Part shown: positions 24,366 to 31,384 of the stretch, piece after piece
Layout of the letters: every line of letters starts with the position of its first letter
How positions within the stretch are numbered: the first letter of the stretch is position 1
NCBI GenBank assembly: GCA_964580675.1
Contig: CAZOLI010000003.1
Span: 62,001-126,000 of the forward strand
Source: CAZOLI01 sp964580675
Lineage (GTDB): Bacteria > Planctomycetota > MHYJ01 > CAYXQY01
Length of the DNA: 64,000 nucleotides
Reading direction: 5' to 3'
The notes under the pieces: generated by a model
Told to the model about the DNA's origin: nothing
What the model saw: only the letters and a program-made list of their open reading frames with translations
Database searches by the model: none
Program-made: the position numbers and the translations under genes

Positions 24366-26084
24366 CTATGAGGAAGTCGCCAGTGATTTCTCGATATGCT
24401 CCGGCCAGTTCCTGGATTCCACGTCCTCCAGGGGCTGAGGCCGGGACACCAGATAACCCTGAAGAACATCACATCCATATTCCTTCACGTGCTGGTACTG
24501 AACCGGTGTCTCAACACCTTCGGCAATGGTTTCCAGCCCGAGTTCCTTTCCCATTTTCAGTATATGTTCCAGTAATATGGCCACACGGTCGTTTTCCTCG
24601 ATCTCCATGACCAGGGACCGATCAATTTTTAACGTGTCAAACGGGATGTCCTTAAGGTAGGAGAAGGAAGAGTATCCCTGTCCAAAGTCATCCAGACTCA
24701 CGTGGACCCCCTTCTCCTGAAGGTCCTCAATAATTTCGACGTTTTTCTCCGTCGCCGCCACAAGCATGTCCTCCGTAATTTCAATCTCGATCCAGAACGG
24801 TTTCACGTCATGTCGTTCAATGCAATCAAATACATAATCCAGAAATCCCTCGCTCAGGAAGAAGGGAGGACTGACGTTGATGGACAGATTGTAATTCAGT
24901 TCGGTTTCCTCCCAGTTTTTAAGTTGCCGGCATGCGAGGTCCATAACGGCCTGGTCCAGCTCGACTTTGAGATTCTGCTTGTCAATAACGGGAAAGAACT
25001 CTCCCGGTGATTTCAGTCCCTCCTCCGGGTGCTCCCAGCGAACCAATGCTTCAAATCCCCTGAGGGAATTGTCGTCCAGGCTAATCTGGGGCTGGTAATA
25101 CAGCACCAGTTCATCGGCGAGCCGGTCCCGGGTGACAGCCTCCTTGAAATCGTTACGCAGGGTGAGTTCTTGTTCACGCTTTGTTTCCAGGTGTTTTCCG
25201 AAAAACTCACAGGATTTTTCCGGATTTCCTTTGGCCTCCATCTGTGCAAGGTCCGCCCGGGAAAAAAGGGACTCGGGGGATTTTTCTTCGTTGATATTCT
25301 CCACTATGCCTATCTTCGCCCCGAGAAAGTACGAATTGCCGTTCAACTGAACCGCCATCTTCATCCGTCGAACCAATTCCTCGGTCAGTTCCTCCAGTTC
25401 ATTCCGACTTGTTTCGGTACGCAACCAGCAGGCAAAATCACCTCCACTCCATCTGGCAAGAACGCCCTGTCCGTCCAGCACCTCCTGAATACGGTTGCCC
25501 ATTCGGCGCAGCACCTGATCTCCCATTTCCCGACCGAGAACGTTGTTTAATTCCTTAAACTCTTCAAGCCCTATTAACAAAAAGCTGCCGGAAAAAAATT
25601 CGGTGCTATGAAACTCCACGGATCTGCGCATGCGAGAAATAAGATATGAACTCCTGTACAATCCGGTCACGGTGTCCCGACACCGTTTTTCCCGGCTTTC
25701 ACAGGCATGTTCCATCGCTTCCATCAGGGAAGAAGCATCGACCCCTTCTTTGGAAAGGTAGTCATCCGCTCCCTTTTCCATCGCGTTTTTGGCCACTTCC
25801 TCGCCCCCCTGACCGGTTAAATAAACAACGGGCAAATACGGGAAGGAGGAGCGAAGACGCGTGAGCATTTCCAGCCCCGATACCGAACCCAATTTGTGGT
25901 CAAGAAACAGAACAGCCGGCTCGTGCCGGTTGATCTCGGTGAAGAGATTCTTCCAGTTGCTGACGTGATGGACCTCAATTTGCCGGTCGTCAATTTCCTC
26001 AAGATATCGCCTGATGACGTTTGCATCGGCCGGATCATCGTCAAGAATGAGAACAGTTTCGTTTGACGTGGTCTGCACAGTCAT
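24366..26084 (-). CDS. REC-GGDEF-EAL protein, probable c-di-GMP phosphodiesterase
   Basis: A 572-residue response regulator. Residues 8-125 are a receiver domain (ILDDDPADAN, phospho-acceptor in FLDHKLGS, Lys in DDYLSKEG). The GGDEF domain is degenerate: the active loop reads RWSGGDFACW, so the signature is SGGDF and cyclase activity is unlikely. The EAL domain is intact by residue: FEALVRW, the Asn of SINVSP, EIEITED, SLDDFGQGYSS, LKIDRS, AEGVETP and QGYLVSRP. GAGG lies about 7 nt before the ATG. A histidine kinase partner is not adjacent; the nearest is at 30.4 kb. Confidence 0.93.
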   Translation of the reverse strand: MTVQTTSNETVLILDDDPADANVIRRYLEEIDDRQIEVHHVSNWKNLFTEINRHEPAVLFLDHKLGSVSGLEMLTRLRSSFPYLPVVYLTGQGGEEVAKNAMEKGADDYLSKEGVDASSLMEAMEHACESREKRCRDTVTGLYRSSYLISRMRRSVEFHSTEFFSGSFLLIGLEEFKELNNVLGREMGDQVLRRMGNRIQEVLDGQGVLARWSGGDFACWLRTETSRNELEELTEELVRRMKMAVQLNGNSYFLGAKIGIVENINEEKSPESLFSRADLAQMEAKGNPEKSCEFFGKHLETKREQELTLRNDFKEAVTRDRLADELVLYYQPQISLDDNSLRGFEALVRWEHPEEGLKSPGEFFPVIDKQNLKVELDQAVMDLACRQLKNWEETELNYNLSINVSPPFFLSEGFLDYVFDCIERHDVKPFWIEIEITEDMLVAATEKNVEIIEDLQEKGVHVSLDDFGQGYSSFSYLKDIPFDTLKIDRSLVMEIEENDRVAILLEHILKMGKELGLETIAEGVETPVQYQHVKEYGCDVLQGYLVSRPQPLEDVESRNWPEHIEKSLATSS

Positions 26085-26171
26085 ACCGGTACCTCATCCC
26101 CTGGAATTGATGGTGAAAATTCCCTCCCCACGTTTTCCCCCGACACGGTAGTACGGAAGATCCGCTGTGTT

Positions 26172-27020
26172 CTAACCGCCGTCGTCGTTCCCGTCACGCT
26201 CGCGTCGACGTCTTCGTCGATCCCGTTCCTCGTATTCAACCTCGACACGGGAACCGGTAACGGACAGTTCAAGTTCCCCTCGACGACCGATGTTTTCGTC
26301 TTCACGAAGCCACCAGTTTGATCCGGAATCCAACCAGTTCTGATATCTTCGATACTGTTCTTCCTTTAAACTTCCCCGAATCTGTTGTTGCTGATTTTCG
26401 TACATACTGTTTAACCGATCTTCAAGCTGTTTTAACTCCACCTCCGTTGGTTTTCGCTCCTCCTTTTCCAGCCGATTTGCCAGTTCTTCAAGTGCCTTCT
26501 CCCTTCTATCACTCTGTTCCTTCATGGTTGTCCAGACCCGGTCGGCCTGACCCGGTTCCAGCTCGAGCACATCCCGGAGCATCTCTTTGGCCCGTTCGTC
26601 CCGATCACGACCGTCATCGTCCTCCTCCTGATTTTTCTGGTCGATCTTCCGGGCATTCCGAACGGCTTCTCGAACCAGCGGCATTAATTCGGAACGGCTT
26701 CGATCCTGAAGGGCCTGTTCCATGTCCCGTCCGGCATAATAAGAATTTTTGGCCCGTTTACGGGTACGGGCCCGCATCTTTTCCAGGTTATCCGACTTTC
26801 GGCTTACCGTGTCCTCCAGGGTTTCGATATCCCTGTACAGTTGGCTCTGTTCCCGGTCCCAGTTCACATCGGTGTTCAGTTCGTCCGGCATGTCCGACAC
26901 CGTGTCCCCCATCGAATGCAGGCTGTTCAGGGCAAGAAATGCCGCTACGGCACCACCAATCACAAACAGAAAGATGGCCGAGACGTAGAACGGAACGGAC
27001 TGTTTGTTTTCTTTTTCCAT
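26172..27020 (-). CDS. Membrane-anchored Spy/CpxP-like coiled-coil protein 1
   Basis: A 282-residue protein with one N-terminal transmembrane helix (FYVSAIFLFVIGGAVAAFLAL) and a long, very charged coiled coil, predicted to face the periplasm. Two motifs resemble the LTxxQ boxes of Spy/CpxP/ZraP chaperones: LELEPGQADRVWTTM near residue 155 and SLKEEQYRRYQNW near 220. The tail is Arg/Asp/Gly-rich. It is the last of three tandem genes with the same plan and starts 6 bp after the preceding stop. No enzymatic motif is seen; the Spy-like assignment is pattern-based and not proven. Confidence 0.6.
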   Translation of the reverse strand: MEKENKQSVPFYVSAIFLFVIGGAVAAFLALNSLHSMGDTVSDMPDELNTDVNWDREQSQLYRDIETLEDTVSRKSDNLEKMRARTRKRAKNSYYAGRDMEQALQDRSRSELMPLVREAVRNARKIDQKNQEEDDDGRDRDERAKEMLRDVLELEPGQADRVWTTMKEQSDRREKALEELANRLEKEERKPTEVELKQLEDRLNSMYENQQQQIRGSLKEEQYRRYQNWLDSGSNWWLREDENIGRRGELELSVTGSRVEVEYEERDRRRRRRERDGNDDGG

Positions 27021-27026
27021 AGTAAA

Positions 27027-27815
27027 TCAGTCGGAGGAAAAGAGCATCTGCCTCGCTTTCTGCCGCGTTCGGCTCCAGAAGGTTGTGTACTGGTCTTCGG
27101 AGAAGTTGGCCCTGCGCAGACGTTCCTGCTGAGAGGCCCGGTTTTCCTGAATACTCGTGTACGCTTTTCTCATTGCCGATCTCGGTTCCACCTCCCCCTT
27201 TTCGATCTTCTCCATGGTTTTCTTCATCGTTTCCTTGATGGAGTTCAGGTATTGCTCGAACACGTCCTGTGCAACGTTTTTCTGTTTTTCGTTCAGGTCA
27301 AGGTCCTTCAAAATATCGGACTCAAAATCGGATTTTGCTTCCTCCACCTGATCATCCCAGTTCTCGAGCCGTTTCGAGACCCAGTTTTTCATCCGTTCCG
27401 CCTGCTGATTCTGACGGTCCCTTTGCCGTTCTTCACGCTTTTTGCGGATGTTCTCAAGAGTCATCTGTGTGATGCGTTCGCGCAACTTGCGATTTTGCTG
27501 TTGCCGTTTCTCCTTTTCCTTTCCCGACGTCGACAGGTCGAGTTCCTTTTCCACTTTTTCCTGTACACGTTCGGTATTGACCTGGATCGATTCCAGTTCG
27601 TTCCGGGTTTTTTTGAGCCGTTTCCGGAGTTGTTTCCGCTCCTCGTCCCGAAGTCGCTGGCCCCGCGTGGTCTCCTCATACTTCTTTTTCTTTTCCTGAA
27701 GTTCCTTCAGGTTGTTCTGAAGCCGACGGTTTTCGTAGTGGAAATACCCCACTCCACCTATCATGGGAAGAGAAACGCAAAATAGAATCACGGATGTGAG
27801 AGGGTGTTCCATCAT
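27027..27815 (-). CDS. Membrane-anchored Spy/CpxP-like coiled-coil protein 2
   Basis: Middle member of the triplet, 262 residues. One N-terminal hydrophobic helix (SVILFCVSLPMIGGVGYFHY), then about 130 residues of Lys/Arg/Glu-rich coiled coil, then a Spy-like part with DLDLNEKQKNVAQDVFEQYL and RANFSEDQYTTFWSRT as the two LTxxQ-like boxes. Separated by 49 bp from protein 3 upstream and 6 bp from protein 1 downstream, so the three are probably co-transcribed. Function unknown; a periplasmic stress or assembly role is inferred only from the fold pattern. Confidence 0.6.
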   Translation of the reverse strand: MMEHPLTSVILFCVSLPMIGGVGYFHYENRRLQNNLKELQEKKKKYEETTRGQRLRDEERKQLRKRLKKTRNELESIQVNTERVQEKVEKELDLSTSGKEKEKRQQQNRKLRERITQMTLENIRKKREERQRDRQNQQAERMKNWVSKRLENWDDQVEEAKSDFESDILKDLDLNEKQKNVAQDVFEQYLNSIKETMKKTMEKIEKGEVEPRSAMRKAYTSIQENRASQQERLRRANFSEDQYTTFWSRTRQKARQMLFSSD

Positions 27816-27864
27816 GGTTTATTTCTTAAATTTCATATAGATGTACATAACTTCAACTTCTTTC

Positions 27865-28728
27865 TTATGATGAATCCCTGTTGCCGTCGCCCTGGTCGTT
27901 GCTTTCGGCATCTTCCTGATCCCCGGAACTGTATCGTGTTCGGGTCCAGAATCGCACATTGTTGTTTCGGACAACGATGCCAACGGTCATTCCCGAAAAG
28001 GTATTACGGGATCGTTCGTTCTCACGGAAAATATTGTTTCCGAGCGAATCCATTTGATCCGGTCCAAGAACGTTCTTTGCTCGATCCCGGAACTCCTTCG
28101 AAATCTCTTCCAGTTTTTCCTCGACCTGATCCGAACGATCCTCACCGGTTTGGCGGTAGTGTTCAACCATCTTTCGGATTTCCTCTTTCCGTTTCTCCTC
28201 GATTTCCTTATAAATGCTGTACATTTTATTCATCTGATCATCCGTGAGTTGCTGGTCCTCCCCGATTCGGGAATTGAGATATCTTTCGACCCGTTCCCTG
28301 GAACTCGGATCAAAATCAGAAACGACCTCGGAGGGGGTGATGGTCTTTCGTTTCTCCTCCCGAATCTTTTCCTGTGCCTTCCCGATTAATTCATTTATAA
28401 ATTTCTCCTCATCCATATTGCTTTTTGAGGACGATTCGTTCCCGGATCTTCGATTGTTTCGTGAGGCAATCATCCGATCCATTTTCCGTTCAAACCGGTT
28501 CTGTTGTTCCTTCATCCGGCTTACGTCGCGTTCGATTTTCCGCAGTTTGTCGTCCAGAACGTCGTAGGGTCGTTCCCCCTCGTCATCGACCTCTTCCGGA
28601 ACCTGATAGTTTTCCCGCATCCGGGAGACCTTTTCCTCAAGTGCCCGGGACCGCTTCCAGCTAAACCAGAGAAGCATACCCGTCACCATAAGCACAAACG
28701 CCGTACCGATATTTAACCACTTCAACAT
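27865..28728 (-). CDS. Membrane-anchored Spy/CpxP-like coiled-coil protein 3
   Basis: First member of the triplet, about 287 residues from ATG 28728. N-terminal helix (LNIGTAFVLMVTGMLLWFSW), a coiled coil, and then the clearest Spy-like region: QLTDDQMNKMYSIYKEIEEK and NVLGPDQMDSL, spaced as in two-box LTxxQ proteins. The C-terminal segment (SGMTVGIVVRNNNVRFWTRT) is beta-like, followed by an acidic tail. The open frame continues into the N run, but homology within the triplet and the membrane helix support ATG 28728. Its promoter region is mostly lost in the gap 43 bp upstream. Confidence 0.62.
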   Translation of the reverse strand: MLKWLNIGTAFVLMVTGMLLWFSWKRSRALEEKVSRMRENYQVPEEVDDEGERPYDVLDDKLRKIERDVSRMKEQQNRFERKMDRMIASRNNRRSGNESSSKSNMDEEKFINELIGKAQEKIREEKRKTITPSEVVSDFDPSSRERVERYLNSRIGEDQQLTDDQMNKMYSIYKEIEEKRKEEIRKMVEHYRQTGEDRSDQVEEKLEEISKEFRDRAKNVLGPDQMDSLGNNIFRENERSRNTFSGMTVGIVVRNNNVRFWTRTRYSSGDQEDAESNDQGDGNRDSS

Positions 28729-28771
28729 ATCGTTATCCAATTTTCCGTGATGCTCTGAACGGACGCTCAGC

Positions 28772-28871
28772 NNNNNNNNNNNNNNNNNNNNNNNNNNNNN
28801 NNNNNNNNNNNNNNNNNNNNNNNNNNNNNNNNNNNNNNNNNNNNNNNNNNNNNNNNNNNNNNNNNNNNNNN
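28772..28871. other. Assembly gap (100 N)
   Basis: Second 100-base N run. It cuts the LigD-phosphoesterase-like gene and hides what separates it from the Spy-like triplet. Confidence 0.99.
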
Positions 28872-28985
28872 CTCCTCCGGAAATGCATCCTCGTAAAAGG
28901 CCCATGTCCAGAGGGATGAATCCCGTTCGAGCATCAGGTCGAAATGAACCGGCTCGTGGTCGTGTTTGAGGACAACGAATTTCAT
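28872..28985 (-). CDS. N-terminal fragment of a LigD 3'-phosphoesterase-like protein
   Basis: Only the first 38 residues are visible before the gap: MKFVVLKHDHEPVHFDLMLE and a further charged stretch. The HDH...HFDLMLE pattern matches the start of the 3'-phosphoesterase domain of ligase D (HD...HxDxRLE), which also occurs as a small stand-alone protein in planctomycetes. A GGAGA sequence precedes the ATG at good spacing. It follows the NtrC-type regulator by 43 bp. The remainder of the gene is missing, so catalytic completeness cannot be judged. Confidence 0.6.
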
Positions 28986-29028
28986 GCGATCTCCGGTGAA
29001 AACCGCCCACGCCCGTCCCGGGAGAACC

Positions 29029-30432
29029 TCAATCCTCGTCCTTCAACCCATATTCTTTCAGTCGTCGGGAAAGAGTACGCGGACTGATCTCGAGAATTTC
29101 GGCGGCCCGTTTCTGGTTGCCGTCCGTCATCTTCAGTGTGTTTTCAATGAGGTGTCGTTCCGCTTCCTCAATGGAAATACCCGTAAGCTGAATGCGGTCG
29201 GAGGGCTGTTCGTCTTCTTTCTTGATGTAATCCGGAATATCCTCCACTTCAAGCACATCCGAGCGGGAGGTAACGACCATGCTCTCAATGCAGTTTTTCA
29301 GTTCTCGAACATTACCGGGCCAATGGTAACTGACAAGCGTTTTGTGGGCCTCCGGGGAAATGTCATTGACCTCCTTCCCATGCTGCTCCGAGAACTTCTC
29401 CCGAAAGTGATCCATGAGAATCGGCAAATCTTCCGCCCGTTCCCTCAATGGCGGAAGTGAAATTTCCACCACTTTCAGGCGGTAAAGGAGGTCTTCCCGG
29501 AACTCGCCCTCCTCCACATTTTTCTCGAGGTCCTGGTTTGTGGCAGCCAGAATGCGGACGTCGACCGTCGTTGATTCATTTTCACCCAGCTTGGAAACTT
29601 CCTCCTGTTCCAGAACCCTGAGGAACTTGGTCTGTGTTTCCATCGGCATATCCCCGATCTCGTCCAGGAACAGGGTTCCTCCGTCAGCAAACTCAAACCG
29701 CCCTTTTCGATCCCGGTGGGCACCGGTAAACGCTCCTTTCTTGTGCCCGAACAGTTCGCTCTCCAGAACACCTTCATTCAAAGCGGCACAGTTGAGGGGG
29801 ACAAAACGCTCCCTCGACCGCCGGCTGTTTCGATGGATGGCCCGGGCCACCATCTCTTTTCCGGTGCCGCTCTCCCCCTGAATCAGACAGGTCACATCCG
29901 TATCCGCAACCCGTCGAATGGTATCAAACACCCGAAGCATCGCCTCGGATTTTCCAACCATTTCACCCAGATCCAGATCTTCCGTGTGACGCTGGAGTTG
30001 TGCGCCGGTTTCGGACGTGGATTCTTCGGGTTCGTCCTCCGTTACGTTCTTCCCTTCAACTTCGCGATTTACGACGTCCCGAAGATTCTCAATTTCGAAC
30101 GGTTTACGCAGGTAGGTGACGCCTTCTTCGTGAACCGCTTCGAGAGCGGATTCGGTGGAGGGATATCCGGTCAGAATGATAATGGGGATACGGCCATTTC
30201 TGGACCGAATGGATTTCATCAACTCCAGCCCACTCATTGGTTTCATAACCAGGTCCGTGATGACGATGTCGTATGCCGAAGATTCCAACTCATCCAGTGC
30301 CTCTTCTCCACTGGTCACCACGGTACAATTCATGCCCTCCCGCTCCAGACTTTCCGCCGTGGCGCGGGCGTGGCTTTCCACATCGTCCACGATCAGTATG
30401 TTGTGTTCTCCTTCGCCGTGTTCCTCACTCAT
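29029..30432 (-). CDS. NtrC-family sigma54-dependent response regulator
   Basis: A 467-residue transcription activator with a receiver domain (residues about 10-125; phospho-acceptor in DIVITDLVMKPMSG, Lys in TYLRKPFE), an AAA+ domain (Walker A GESGTGKE, the sigma54-contacting loop GAFTGA, Walker B GGTLFLDEIGD) and a C-terminal Fis-type helix-turn-helix (NQKRAAEILEISPRTLSRRLKEYG). All parts look functional. It overlaps the histidine kinase gene by 8 bp, so the two form a coupled two-component system. Targets are unknown. Confidence 0.95.
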   Translation of the reverse strand: MSEEHGEGEHNILIVDDVESHARATAESLEREGMNCTVVTSGEEALDELESSAYDIVITDLVMKPMSGLELMKSIRSRNGRIPIIILTGYPSTESALEAVHEEGVTYLRKPFEIENLRDVVNREVEGKNVTEDEPEESTSETGAQLQRHTEDLDLGEMVGKSEAMLRVFDTIRRVADTDVTCLIQGESGTGKEMVARAIHRNSRRSRERFVPLNCAALNEGVLESELFGHKKGAFTGAHRDRKGRFEFADGGTLFLDEIGDMPMETQTKFLRVLEQEEVSKLGENESTTVDVRILAATNQDLEKNVEEGEFREDLLYRLKVVEISLPPLRERAEDLPILMDHFREKFSEQHGKEVNDISPEAHKTLVSYHWPGNVRELKNCIESMVVTSRSDVLEVEDIPDYIKKEDEQPSDRIQLTGISIEEAERHLIENTLKMTDGNQKRAAEILEISPRTLSRRLKEYGLKDED

Positions 30433-31213
30433 GATTCGTGTCGGAGGTCATACGAGTCGTTTCAGAAACAGATTCTTCCGATTCAGCCGGGGGAAGCACA
30501 ATTGTAACGGTCGTTCCCTCTCCTTCCTGACTGACGATGTCAATATGTCCCCCGTGTTCCTGAACAAGACGTTTGGCGATGGGAAGCCCCAGGCCTGACC
30601 CCCCTTTTTTGGTAGAATAATATACTTCAAAAACCTTGTCCAGTTTTTCGGGGGGGATGCCCTCTCCGTTGTCCTCTATTGCACAACGGACGGAACCGTC
30701 GGAACGTTCCTCGGTTCGAACAACCATTTCTCCACCGGTTTCCTCCAGAGCTTCCTTCGTGTTTCGGAACACATTCACAATGGCCTGCTGAAACTGAGCC
30801 GGATCAATACTGACCAGGGGCAATCCGGAGGCGTATTCTCTTTGAATAGTGATGTTGCTTTTTTCGGCTTCTGCTTCGAACAGCTCAAGAATCTCATCGA
30901 GGTAACTGTTCAGATCAAGGTCTTCCAGTTCCAGATCTTTCCCCTGAGCAAACTGAAGAAAGTTATTCAGCACTTCCTCCAGTCGTTCCGTTTCATCCAG
31001 CAGGCTCTTTATACGTTCAACAGTCATTTCTTCTCGTTCGGTCTCCGGATCTTTCCAATCCTCCTTCAGGAGCTGAAGGTTCACGTTAATGGTACTAAGA
31101 GGATTCCGGATTTCATGAGCCAGACCCTCCGCCAGGGTGCCCAGGAAGGCCAGCCGTTCCATGTCCTCCGGTGAGCGGTTCTCAAGCTGGTTCTGAATGT
31201 CTTCCGGTGTCAT
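30425..31213 (-). CDS. Soluble histidine kinase without sensor domain
   Basis: A 262-residue kinase consisting of little more than the core: H-box GLAHEIRNPLSTINVNLQLL (phospho-His near residue 33), N-box IVNVFRNTKEALEETGG, G1 EDNGEGIPPEKL, F-box FEVYYSTKKGGSGLGLPIAK and G2. Closest in style to NtrB/AtoS-type catalytic cores. There is no transmembrane helix and no PAS or GAF domain, only about 22 residues before the H-box, so the input signal must come from a partner. It partners with the overlapping NtrC-type regulator. Confidence 0.93.
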   Translation of the reverse strand: MTPEDIQNQLENRSPEDMERLAFLGTLAEGLAHEIRNPLSTINVNLQLLKEDWKDPETEREEMTVERIKSLLDETERLEEVLNNFLQFAQGKDLELEDLDLNSYLDEILELFEAEAEKSNITIQREYASGLPLVSIDPAQFQQAIVNVFRNTKEALEETGGEMVVRTEERSDGSVRCAIEDNGEGIPPEKLDKVFEVYYSTKKGGSGLGLPIAKRLVQEHGGHIDIVSQEGEGTTVTIVLPPAESEESVSETTRMTSDTNHE

Positions 31214-31384
31214 AAAACTTTTCTAAACTCCGTCAATTACACGAAAGAGATGACCCGAACTCCGACCGTCGAGGCGGCAACAGAAACACGGGACGTTATC
31301 GCAACCGGGTGTCGATCGGACGAAGCCCCGTTCAAACAGGATTCTCGTTACTTGCTATTCCCCCCGCAACCGTTCCGGTAAAAA

